From CALJIC01 sp039805565 (lineage in GTDB: Bacteria > Chloroflexota > Chloroflexia > Chloroflexales > Roseiflexaceae): a stretch of 34,077 nucleotides of DNA. Positions 7,774-14,810 of this stretch are shown in pieces. How positions within the stretch are numbered: position 1 is the first letter of the stretch; the number at the start of each line of letters is the position of its first letter. The stretch covers positions 1 to 34,077 of the forward strand of contig JBDLTZ010000084.1 in the NCBI GenBank assembly GCA_039805565.1, given 5' to 3'. Below the pieces are notes generated by a model, which saw nothing but the letters and a program-made list of their open reading frames with translations, made no database searches and was not told the DNA's origin. Position numbers and translations under genes: made by a program.

Positions 7774-9519
7774 CTAAGCTCGTTTCTCGAGCCAGCTCCG
7801 CAGCTCCTCTAGGCTCCAGGTGTTCGCGACGCGCGCAGCGTCGGCCCAGCCCCGGCGCGCGGTGAGCACCCCAAGCCGGATCCAGGGCAGGTTCGAGGGG
7901 TGGTGGGCGTCGCTGTTGACGCTGATGCGCGCGCCGAGCTCGAGTACGCGCCGCACGGCCGACGAGTCCAGGTCGAGGCGGTCCGGCCCGCTGTTGACTT
8001 CGAGCAGGGTGCCGGTCTCGGCAGCGGCGCGCCCGATCGCGTCCACATCGATGTCGGAGCCCTCGCGCGTGCCGATCAGGCGGCCGGTGGGGTGGCCGAG
8101 GATATCGACGTGCGGGTTGCGGATGGCGCGCAGCAGGCGCTCGGTGGCCTTGCCGGCGGGCTGGCGCAGGTTGACGTGCGGCGAGGCGACGACGATGTCG
8201 AGCGCCGCGAGCACCTCGTCCGGCAGGGCCAGCGTCCCGTCAGGGGTGATGTCCACCTCGACGCCGCGCAGGATGCGGAAGGGCGAGCCGGCAGCCTCGT
8301 ACTCAGCGTTGAGGGCGGCGACCTCCTCGGCCTGCGCGGCGAGGCGGGCGGCGTCGAGCCCGTTGGTCACGCCGAGGTAGGCGCTGTGGTCGGTGATCGC
8401 GATGTGGGTGTAGCCGCGGGCGCGTGCGGCCTCGGCCATCTCGCGCACGCTGCCCTTGCCGTCGCTCCAGGTGCTGTGCATATGGAGGTCGGCGCGCAGG
8501 TCGGCCAGCTCGAGGAGCGTGGGCAGGGTCCCTGCGGCGGCGGCCTCGAGCTCGCCGGCGTCCTCGCGCAGCTCGGGCGGGATCCAGGGCAGGCCGACGG
8601 CCGCGTAGACCTCCTCCTCGGTTGCTGCGGGGGTGGTGACGCCAGCCTGGTCACGGAAGCCGTGCTCGCTGAAGCTGAGGCCGCGGGCCAGGGCCAGCTC
8701 GCGGAAGCGGATGTTGTGCGCCCGGCTGCCGGTGAAGTGCTGGAGGGCCGAGCCCCACATCGCGGGCGGCACGACGATCAGGTCGGCCTGGAGCCCGTTG
8801 TGCAGGTAGACCGTGGCCTTCTCGTCGCCGGAGGACTCGACTTTGGCGACCGTGGGGAGCGTGGTGAAGGCGCGCACGGCGGCGGCCGGGTCATCCGCGG
8901 CGGCGAGGATATCAAGGTCGCCGATCGTGGGGCGGGCGCGGCGGAGGGAGCCGGCGTAGGAGGTCTGGGCGACCGCGGCGCTGGCCTCGTGGAAGGACGT
9001 GATCAGCGTCTCGGCGGCCTGGAGCGCGTGGAAGAGCAGGTCGCGGCGCTCTGTCTTCTCGGCGTGGGCGATGCCCTCGAGGATGCCCTGGACCGTCTTC
9101 TCGCCGAACCCCTTGATCCCCTTGAGGCGCCCCGACTCGGCGGCGACCTTGAGCTCGGCCAGGCTCGTGATGCCGAGCTCCTGGTAGAGGCGGCCGGCAG
9201 TGCGCGGGCCGACGTTGGGGATGCGCAACATCTCGAGCACCCCGGCGGGGACGCGGTCCTTGAGCCTGGCGTAGAACTGGAGCTCGCCGGTGTCGAGCAG
9301 CTCCTCGATCTTGTCCGAGATCGCCTTGCCGACGCCGGGGAGCTTGGCGAGCTCGCCGCGCTCGCGGTAGACGGCGAGCGGCTGCGGCAGGTCGGCGAGG
9401 GCGTCGCCGGCGCGGCGGTAGGCCTGGGTGCGGAAGCGGTCCTCGCCCAGGATCTCCATCGTGTCAGCGATGGCGTGGAAGACGTCGGCGATCTCGCGGT
9501 TGGTGAGCTGCGCGGGCAT
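7774..9519 (-). CDS. polX: Family X DNA polymerase with PHP domain
   Basis: 581 residues, normal for bacterial PolX. The N-terminal 8-kDa-like region has helix-hairpin-helix motifs (KLPGVGKAI near 60, IPNVGPRTAG near 100, IKGFGEKT near 135). The palm holds the catalytic aspartates D201 and D203 in IGDLDIL, and D246 in LQADLIVV. From ~344 the PHP domain follows with its metal ligands: DLHMHS, TDHS, GVEVDI, ASPH, LGHP and NSDAHH. Such enzymes fill short gaps in base-excision repair and the PHP domain gives 3'-5' exonuclease or AP endonuclease activity. The ATG at 9519 has GGAG just upstream and begins the conserved helix; the 44-residue extension to 9651 would run across the promoter. It is transcribed divergently from the sugar cluster. 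Confidence 0.93.
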   Translation of the reverse strand: MPAQLTNREIADVFHAIADTMEILGEDRFRTQAYRRAGDALADLPQPLAVYRERGELAKLPGVGKAISDKIEELLDTGELQFYARLKDRVPAGVLEMLRIPNVGPRTAGRLYQELGITSLAELKVAAESGRLKGIKGFGEKTVQGILEGIAHAEKTERRDLLFHALQAAETLITSFHEASAAVAQTSYAGSLRRARPTIGDLDILAAADDPAAAVRAFTTLPTVAKVESSGDEKATVYLHNGLQADLIVVPPAMWGSALQHFTGSRAHNIRFRELALARGLSFSEHGFRDQAGVTTPAATEEEVYAAVGLPWIPPELREDAGELEAAAAGTLPTLLELADLRADLHMHSTWSDGKGSVREMAEAARARGYTHIAITDHSAYLGVTNGLDAARLAAQAEEVAALNAEYEAAGSPFRILRGVEVDITPDGTLALPDEVLAALDIVVASPHVNLRQPAGKATERLLRAIRNPHVDILGHPTGRLIGTREGSDIDVDAIGRAAAETGTLLEVNSGPDRLDLDSSAVRRVLELGARISVNSDAHHPSNLPWIRLGVLTARRGWADAARVANTWSLEELRSWLEKRA

Positions 9520-9556
9520 ACGTCTCCAGGGCTGTAAACTCTTTACGCTCGTGGGC

Positions 9557-9565
9557 ATTATAGCA
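9557..9565 (-). promoter_or_regulatory. Extended -10 promoter for polX
   Basis: The minus strand reads TGCTATAAT: a perfect TATAAT with the TGn extension and no good -35. The start point would be near 9550, giving a leader of about 30 nt before the polX ATG. Confidence 0.6.
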
Positions 9566-9585
9566 CGCCGGAGCAAGAGGGGTCC

Positions 9586-9613
9586 TTGACAGCGCGCGGT
9601 GCAGATATATGAT
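9586..9613 (+). promoter_or_regulatory. Sigma-70 promoter of the oxidoreductase/isomerase cluster
   Basis: TTGACA (9586-9591) and TATGAT (9608-9613) are separated by 16 nt. The predicted start is about 34 nt upstream of the ATG at 9654, and AGGAGG lies at 9638-9643. It is back to back with the polX promoter, their elements 20 nt apart, so a regulator bound here could affect both. Confidence 0.75.
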
Positions 9614-9653
9614 ATACGCGCTGTCCGCGATGGAAACAGGAGGCCACCCACAT

Positions 9654-10775
9654 ATGAGCTCCCACCCCGAGGCGGCGGACGCCCCCCAGCTGCGCTTCGC
9701 GATCATCGGCAGCGCCGCCGGCATCGCCGCCACCCATCTCCAGGCCCTGGCCAAGCTCCCCGGCGCCCAGGTCGTCGGTATGGCCGATGTGGCCGCCGAG
9801 CGCGGCGCCGCGCGCGCCCAGGAGCACGGCTGTCCCTTCTACACCGACCACCGCGCCATGCTGGCCGAGACTCGGCCGGACGTGGCGGTGATCACGACGC
9901 CGCACCCCTTCCACGCCGCGATCGCGCTGGACTGCTTCGCCGCCGGCGCGCACGTGCTGGTGGAGAAGCCGGTGGCGGTGGATGTGGCCGAGGCCGACGC
10001 GATGATCGCCGCGGCCGACCGCGCCGGCAAGATCCTGGCGGCCAACTTCCAGCAGCGCTTCCGGCCGGCGATCGAGCGGGCGCGGGCCTTGATCGACTCG
10101 GGCGAGCTGGGCCAGCTCGTGCGCGTGCTGTGCGTCGAGCCCTGGTTCCGCACCCAGGCCTACTACGACTCCGCCGCGTGGCGCGGCACCTGGAAGGGCG
10201 AGGGCGGCGGCGTGCTGATGAACCAGGGGCCGCACCCGCTGGACCTGCTCTGCCACCTCGCGGGGCCGCCAAAGACGGTGTGGGGCTGGGTGAAGACGAT
10301 CGGGCACCGCATGGAGTGCGAGGACGCGGCCCAGGCGATGCTGGAGTACCCGAACGGCGCGCCGGGCTACCTGTACTTCAGCACCGTCGAGGCGGGCCTG
10401 CCGCGCCGCATGCAGATCGTGGGGGATCGCGCGGCCATCGAGCTGGTGGAGAACACCCTGACGATCTCGCGCTTCTCCGAGCCGCTGAGCGTCTTCCGCG
10501 CTACGAGCCAGGAGATGTGGGCCCAGCCGCAGACCACGGTGGAGCAGGTGGACGTGCCCGAGGGGGACGGCGGCGGGCATCTGGCGGTGTACCAGGACCT
10601 GGCGGCGGCTATCCGCCATGGGCGCCGCCCGCGCTGCGACGGGCGCGAGGCGCTGATGTCGCTGGAGCTGGCGAACGCCGTGATCTACTCTGGCCTGGTG
10701 GGCAAACCGGCCGAGCTGCCGCTGGACCGCCCGGCCTACTCGGCGCTGCTGGCAGACCTGCGGGCGGGGCGGTAG
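9654..10775 (+). CDS. Gfo/Idh/MocA family NAD(P)-dependent oxidoreductase
   Basis: 373 residues. The Rossmann fold opens with LRFAIIGSAAGIAATHLQAL, in which the usual GxGxxG glycines are partly replaced (GSAAGI). The family hallmark EKPVAVDV follows, where the Lys belongs to the active site, then FQQRFRPAIERA. The C-terminal domain has the substrate-site motif WRGTWKGEGGGVLMNQGPHP with the catalytic-type His. These enzymes oxidise or epimerise sugars, inositols or their derivatives. The ATG at 9654 fits AGGAGG 10 nt upstream; the in-frame ATG at 9609 lies inside the -10. It is the first gene of a five-gene plus-strand cluster, 5 nt before a paralogous dehydrogenase. The actual sugar is unknown. 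Confidence 0.92.
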   Translation: MSSHPEAADAPQLRFAIIGSAAGIAATHLQALAKLPGAQVVGMADVAAERGAARAQEHGCPFYTDHRAMLAETRPDVAVITTPHPFHAAIALDCFAAGAHVLVEKPVAVDVAEADAMIAAADRAGKILAANFQQRFRPAIERARALIDSGELGQLVRVLCVEPWFRTQAYYDSAAWRGTWKGEGGGVLMNQGPHPLDLLCHLAGPPKTVWGWVKTIGHRMECEDAAQAMLEYPNGAPGYLYFSTVEAGLPRRMQIVGDRAAIELVENTLTISRFSEPLSVFRATSQEMWAQPQTTVEQVDVPEGDGGGHLAVYQDLAAAIRHGRRPRCDGREALMSLELANAVIYSGLVGKPAELPLDRPAYSALLADLRAGR

Positions 10776-10780
10776 CGCGT

Positions 10781-11800
10781 ATGAGCAACCAAGAGCTCGG
10801 CTTCGCGATCGTCGGCACGGGGATGGTGGCGCGCTACCACGCCGCGGCGATCGCGCAGACACCCGGCACGCGCCTGGTGACGATGGTGGCCTCGGGGCCG
10901 GAGCGCGCCGCCGAGGCCGCGGCGCGCTTCGGAGCCCCGTGCGACAGCGACCTGGCCGCCACGCTGGCGCGGGACGATGTGGACGCGGTGTGCATCTGCA
11001 CCCCGAGTGGCATGCACGCCGAGCAGGCCGCGGCCGCCGCTCGGGCTGGGAAGCACGTGCTGGTGGAGAAGCCGCTCGCGCTCTCGCTGTCCGACGCCGA
11101 CGCCATGATTGCCGCCGCTCGCGAGGCCGGCGTGCTGCTGGCGGTGGCGCTGCAGCGGCGGACCGACCCGGCCTTCATTGCCGTGCGCGAGGCGATCGCC
11201 GCCGGCGAGCTGGGCCGCATGGCGCTGGGAGCCATGACCGTGCCGTACCTGCGGCCGCAGAGCTACTACGACAGCGCGCCCTGGCGCGGGACGTGGGCGC
11301 TCGACGGAGGCGGGGCGCTGATGAACCAGGGTGTGCACCTGGCAGACCTGCTGCTGTGGTACATGGGCGACGTGGCCGAGGTGCAGGCGCGCGCGGCCAC
11401 CCTGGCGCACGACATCGAGGTCGAGGACTGCGTGGCGGCGACGCTGCGCTTCACGAGCGGCGCGCTCGGCAGCATTACGGCCACCACCGCCGCCGCACCC
11501 GGCTTCCCGCACCGCGTCGAGGTGTACGGCGAGCGCGGCGGCGTGCAGATCGAGGGCGAGACCGTGGTGCGCTGGGCCATGGCCGACGGGTCGCAGCGCG
11601 CCGAGTCGCGCGGGCCGGCTGACGCGGGCGCGGGCGCGAGCCCGACGGGGATCAGCGCGGTGGGGCACACGCGGCTGGTGGCGGACCTGGCGGACGCGAT
11701 CCGCGCGGGGCGCCCGCCGCTGGTGTCGGGTGAGGAAGGGCGCCGCTCACTGGCGCTGGTGCTGGCAGTGTACGAGGCGGCGCGCACCGGGGGGCAGTGA
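10781..11800 (+). CDS. Gfo/Idh/MocA family oxidoreductase (second copy)
   Basis: 339 residues, a paralogue of the preceding gene. The nucleotide site is canonical (FAIVGTGMVARYHAAAI), as are CICTPSGMHAEQA and EKPLALSLSDAD. The sugar-site motif is WRGTWALDGGGALMNQGVH, and the beta-sheet domain contains FTSGALGSITATTAA. The start ATG lies 5 nt after the previous stop, so translation is probably coupled. The pair may catalyse successive or reverse steps, for example oxidation to a keto-sugar and re-reduction after isomerisation; that is inference from co-location with three TIM-barrel isomerases. Its frame stays open through the whole upstream gene, a high-GC artefact. Confidence 0.92.
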   Translation: MSNQELGFAIVGTGMVARYHAAAIAQTPGTRLVTMVASGPERAAEAAARFGAPCDSDLAATLARDDVDAVCICTPSGMHAEQAAAAARAGKHVLVEKPLALSLSDADAMIAAAREAGVLLAVALQRRTDPAFIAVREAIAAGELGRMALGAMTVPYLRPQSYYDSAPWRGTWALDGGGALMNQGVHLADLLLWYMGDVAEVQARAATLAHDIEVEDCVAATLRFTSGALGSITATTAAAPGFPHRVEVYGERGGVQIEGETVVRWAMADGSQRAESRGPADAGAGASPTGISAVGHTRLVADLADAIRAGRPPLVSGEEGRRSLALVLAVYEAARTGGQ

Positions 11801-11826
11801 AGCTCTCCCGCTGAGAGGATAACGCG

Positions 11827-12600
11827 ATGCGATTTGGATGCTGCGTAGGCCCGGACAAGATCGACGTGGTGGCGCGGGCGGGCTTCGACTTCTGCGAGCT
11901 CCCGGCGGCGGCGGTGCTGCCGCGGGAGGATGACGCCGCGGCGCTGCCGGCGCTGCGCGCGATCAGCGCGGCGCCGGTGCGCCCCGAGGCGTTCAATGTG
12001 CTGGTGCCGCCTGATATTCGCCTGGTGGGGCCGGAGCGTGACCTGGCGGTGCTGCGGGCCTACCTGCGGCGCGCGTTCGGCCGCATGGTCTCGCTGGGCG
12101 GCGCGGCGGTGGTGCTGGGGAGCGGCGGCGCGCGGCGGGTGCCCGAGGACATGCCGCGCGAGCAGGCCCTGGACCAGCTGGCGGAGTCGCTGGCGGTGGC
12201 CGCAGACGAGGCTGGCCGGGCAGGGATCGTGCTGGCGCTCGAGCATCTGAACCGCAGCGAGACCAACGTCTTCAACACGCTGGCCGAGTGCCACGATTTC
12301 ATCCGCGAGCGCGACCTGAGCGGGCTGCGGCTCCTGGCGGACCTGCATCACCTTGAGCTGGAGCACGAGCCGTTCGAGGAGGTAGTGGCGGCCGCGCCGC
12401 TGCTGGCGCATGTGCACGTGGCGGATGGCGGGCGGCGGCACCCGGGCGTGGGCGGCTACGACTACGCTGGGTTCATGCGGGCGGTGCGCGAGGCCGAGTA
12501 CGACGCCCGGATCTCGGCGGAGTGCTCGTGGGAGAGCCTCGAGGAGCAGGCGGCCGGCGCGCTGGACTACATGCGCGCGCAGTGGGAGGCATCGGCATGA
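11827..12600 (+). CDS. Sugar phosphate isomerase/epimerase-like TIM barrel
   Basis: 257 residues of the xylose-isomerase-like/AP-endonuclease-2 TIM-barrel superfamily. The barrel strands carry the expected metal ligands: Glu in GIVLALEHLNR, Asp and His in RLLADLHHLELE, His in LLAHVHVADGGR and Glu in ARISAECSWE. Members isomerise or epimerise keto-sugars, dehydrate inosose, or act on hydroxypyruvate. GAGAGGAT precedes the ATG at a fair distance. The stop TGA overlaps the next start by 4 bases (ATGA). Specific activity is not readable, but the dehydrogenase/isomerase context suggests catabolism of an unusual sugar or cyclitol. Confidence 0.88.
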   Translation: MRFGCCVGPDKIDVVARAGFDFCELPAAAVLPREDDAAALPALRAISAAPVRPEAFNVLVPPDIRLVGPERDLAVLRAYLRRAFGRMVSLGGAAVVLGSGGARRVPEDMPREQALDQLAESLAVAADEAGRAGIVLALEHLNRSETNVFNTLAECHDFIRERDLSGLRLLADLHHLELEHEPFEEVVAAAPLLAHVHVADGGRRHPGVGGYDYAGFMRAVREAEYDARISAECSWESLEEQAAGALDYMRAQWEASA

Positions 12601-13406
12601 AATTGGCATTCACGACACTGGCATGCCCGGAGTGGACGCTGGAGCAGGCGGCAGAGGCGGCGCAGTCGATGGGTTACGAGGGGCTGGAGCTGCGGCTGCT
12701 CGACGGCGAGGTTGTGGGGCCGGACCTGAGCGCCGCGAACCGGCGGCGGGTGCGCGAGGTGCTGGCCGCGAGCGGCCTGAAGCTGGTCTGTCTGGACACG
12801 TCGGTGCGCGTCGCGCAGACCGAGGCGCAGGCGCGCGACCGGCAGCTGCGCGACGGCCTGGAGATGATCGAGATCGCCGCCGAGCTCGGCGCGCCGATGA
12901 TCCGCGTGTTCGCCGGGCCGCCCGAGGGCACGAGCGACGATGAGGCGGTGGCCGGCGCGGTGGCGACGCTCACGCCCCTGGTGGACAAGGCGCGCCTGGC
13001 GGGCGTTGCGGTGGCGCTCGAGACCCACGATGCGTTCTGCAGCAGCGAGACCGTGGCGCGCGTGCTGGCCGAGGTGCCGGGGAGCAGCGCGGGCGCGCTA
13101 TGGGACCTGCTACACCCGTACAGGGTCGGGGAGCCGTTCGACCTCACGCTCGCCCGCCTGCGCAACCGGCTGCTGCACGTCCATATCAAGGACGGCCGGC
13201 CGAAGCCGGAGGGCGGGCCGAACTGGGATCTGACGCTGCTGGGCGAGGGCGCCGTTCCCACCCGCGAGATCCTGGCGGCGCTGCGGGCATCCGGCTATGA
13301 TGGCTGGGTAGCCGTGGAGTGGGAGAAGAAGTGGCACCCCTATCTGGCCGAGCCCGAGGTGGCGCTGCCGCAGCACGCCGAGAAGCTGCGGGAGTACCTC
13401 GCATAA
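12597..13406 (+). CDS. Sugar phosphate isomerase/epimerase-like TIM barrel (second)
   Basis: 269 residues, same superfamily as the gene it overlaps by 4 nt. It opens LAFTTLACPEWTLEQAAEAA, typical of the group, and has the barrel ligands in GVAVALETHDAF, GALWDLLHPY, RLLHVHIKDGRP and GWVAVEWEKKWHP. The ending (LPQHAEKLREYL) is also usual for the family. Start by ATGA coupling to the upstream stop. Divergence from the other two barrels in the cluster suggests different substrates rather than redundancy. Confidence 0.9.
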   Translation: MKLAFTTLACPEWTLEQAAEAAQSMGYEGLELRLLDGEVVGPDLSAANRRRVREVLAASGLKLVCLDTSVRVAQTEAQARDRQLRDGLEMIEIAAELGAPMIRVFAGPPEGTSDDEAVAGAVATLTPLVDKARLAGVAVALETHDAFCSSETVARVLAEVPGSSAGALWDLLHPYRVGEPFDLTLARLRNRLLHVHIKDGRPKPEGGPNWDLTLLGEGAVPTREILAALRASGYDGWVAVEWEKKWHPYLAEPEVALPQHAEKLREYLA

Positions 13407-13479
13407 GTGCAGCGTGCAGCACGCACCAAAGCAATGCTACGTGAGTTGTAAACGCGCGGCGGCGCAAAGGGAGGGCCTG

Positions 13480-13496
13480 GGGGGCTAGGTGCCCCC
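13480..13496 (+). other. Short G/C stem-loop in the 13407-13605 spacer
   Basis: GGGGGC (13480-13485) pairs with GCCCCC (13491-13496) around TAGGT. There is no U-run. It lies in a 199-nt gap before the third TIM barrel and could slow the polymerase or protect an mRNA end. I see no known riboswitch in this gap. Confidence 0.35.
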
Positions 13497-13605
13497 TGGG
13501 TGCTCCGAGGATAAACCTAACCCGCTTTACATCGGGCAGGATTGCTAGATGCAGCCGCAACGGCGAGCGGGCGAATGGTGCACGCTGCACCGAGGGGAAA
13601 CGACG

Positions 13606-14442
13606 TTGTCTACGACGAGGTTTGTGCTGAGCGCTTTCGGCGACGAGATCGCCGACGACCTGGCAACGCAGCTGGATGTGCTGGCCTCCGAGGGGGTGCG
13701 CCACCTGGAGCTGCGCGGGGCCTGGGGTAAGAACGTGCTGGACCTGGACGCCGACGAGCTGCGGCGGGCGCGGGCGCTGCTGGACGAGCGGGGCTTCGGC
13801 GTGTCGGCGGTGGGCAGCCCAATCGGGAAGTCGCAGCTGAGCCAGCCGCCGTCGTTCGAGCTCGGGCGGCTGGAGCGAGCCGTGGCGGCGTGCGACGCGC
13901 TGGGCACTCGCAACATTCGGGTCTTCTCGTTCTTCGTGCCGGCGGGGCGGGCGGCTGAGCACCGCGAGGAGGTGCTGGCGCGGATGGGCGCGCTTGCGGA
14001 GGCCGCCGGCCGCGCGGGCGTGGTGCTGCTGCACGAGAACGAGAAGGAGATCTACGGCGATACGGGCGAACGCTGCCGCGACCTGATGGCGAGCGTGGGC
14101 TCGCCGGCGCTGCGGATGGCGTTCGACCCGGCGAACTTCGTGCAGTGCGGGGTGCGGCCGATGGCGGAGGCCTGGCCGCTGCTGGCGGACGACGTGACGC
14201 ACGTGCACATCAAGGATGCGGTGTTCGCCGACGGTGGCGTGCGGCCGGCGGGCCAGGGCGACGGCGAGGTGCCGGCGCTCCTCGACGCGCTGGTTGCGCG
14301 CGGCTACCAGGGCTTCCTGACGCTGGAGCCGCACCTGAAGGTGGCTGGGCCCGCCGGGGGGTTCAGCGGTGAGGCGGGTATGCGGCTGGCGATCGGGGCG
14401 CTGCGCGGGCTGCTGGAGCCGCGGGGCCTCCTGGTGGAGTGA
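13606..14442 (+). CDS. Sugar phosphate isomerase/epimerase-like TIM barrel (third)
   Basis: 278 residues from a TTG start. It opens with FVLSAFGDEIADDLATQLDV, the characteristic beginning of one TIM-barrel subgroup, with ligands in GVVLLHENEKE, RMAFDPANFV, VTHVHIKDAVF and GFLTLEPHL. The TTG at 13606 is preferred because GAGGGG (13592-13597) is 8 nt upstream and homologous proteins begin close to FVLSAF. The ATG at 13549 has only AGGA and would add 19 unconserved residues. A 199-nt spacer separates it from the preceding barrel, so it may have its own promoter, although it probably belongs to the same pathway. Two hairpins follow the stop. Confidence 0.85.
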   Translation: MSTTRFVLSAFGDEIADDLATQLDVLASEGVRHLELRGAWGKNVLDLDADELRRARALLDERGFGVSAVGSPIGKSQLSQPPSFELGRLERAVAACDALGTRNIRVFSFFVPAGRAAEHREEVLARMGALAEAAGRAGVVLLHENEKEIYGDTGERCRDLMASVGSPALRMAFDPANFVQCGVRPMAEAWPLLADDVTHVHIKDAVFADGGVRPAGQGDGEVPALLDALVARGYQGFLTLEPHLKVAGPAGGFSGEAGMRLAIGALRGLLEPRGLLVE

Positions 14443-14468
14443 CGGGCGGCCCTCGCAATAGACACTAT

Positions 14469-14502
14469 GCGCGCGAGAGGGGCCGAGGCCCCTCTCGCGC
14501 GC
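14469..14502 (+). terminator. 16-bp perfect inverted repeat after the sugar cluster
   Basis: Arms 14469-14484 and 14487-14502 are exact complements (outer part GCGCGCGAGAGG). It begins 27 nt after the stop of the third TIM barrel. It lacks a U-run, but its stability suits a terminator or an mRNA 3' end. Confidence 0.65.
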
Positions 14503-14533
14503 GTCTCCGGTCGGTGTGTGGGTGGGCTATGTT

Positions 14534-14571
14534 CGGCGGGAGAGGGGAAGACTCGCCACTCTCTCCCGCCG
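14534..14571 (+). terminator. Second hairpin, 11-bp stem
   Basis: CGGCGGGAGAG (14534-14544) pairs with CTCTCCCGCCG (14561-14571) around a 16-nt loop. Together with the hairpin just upstream it separates the sugar cluster from hisS. The rest of the 14443-14810 spacer holds the hisS promoter and no gene that I can see. Confidence 0.5.
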
Positions 14572-14766
14572 ACACAGTCAGGGAATAATAGTCCCGTCGG
14601 TCGTGTCATTATTTGCCCGTCGCCGCCGTAGGTCGTCCCGATGTTAATAACAAGATTGACATCAGCCGCTCGGGGAGGGCATCGCACAGCGAAGCCGTCC
14701 AGCACGAACAGGTGGTTCAGGGGCGCAGCCAGCACAGAAGAGGGGTGTGGGGATCTGCCACCACTG

Positions 14767-14775
14767 TGGTATCAT
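14767..14775 (+). promoter_or_regulatory. Extended -10 promoter for hisS
   Basis: TGGTATCAT gives a TGn-extended -10 about 36 nt before the hisS ATG, leaving a leader of ~30 nt. No good -35 is present at 17 nt. A lone TTGACA at 14656-14661 has no matching -10. I find no T-box sequence, although hisS genes of other phyla often carry one. Confidence 0.45.
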
Positions 14776-14810
14776 GGCGCGGAAAACGCAGTACACGCGA
14801 TAGGGCGTTC

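Noticed and set aside
7900..9537. 545-codon plus-strand frame opposite polX
   Set aside because: PolX motifs on the minus strand explain the DNA; the opposite frame is low-complexity Gly/Ala/Val and has no family signature.
9599..10780. Long N-terminal extension of the second dehydrogenase through the first gene
   Set aside because: The extension is an out-of-frame reading of a clear Gfo/Idh/MocA gene; the true start is the ATG at 10781.
13549..13605. ATG at 13549 as start of the third TIM barrel
   Set aside because: It adds 19 residues unlike the family and has a poorer SD than the TTG at 13606.
14443..14810. T-box riboswitch before hisS
   Set aside because: No T-box sequence, specifier loop or antiterminator is found; the hairpins present belong to the upstream transcript and lack U-runs.
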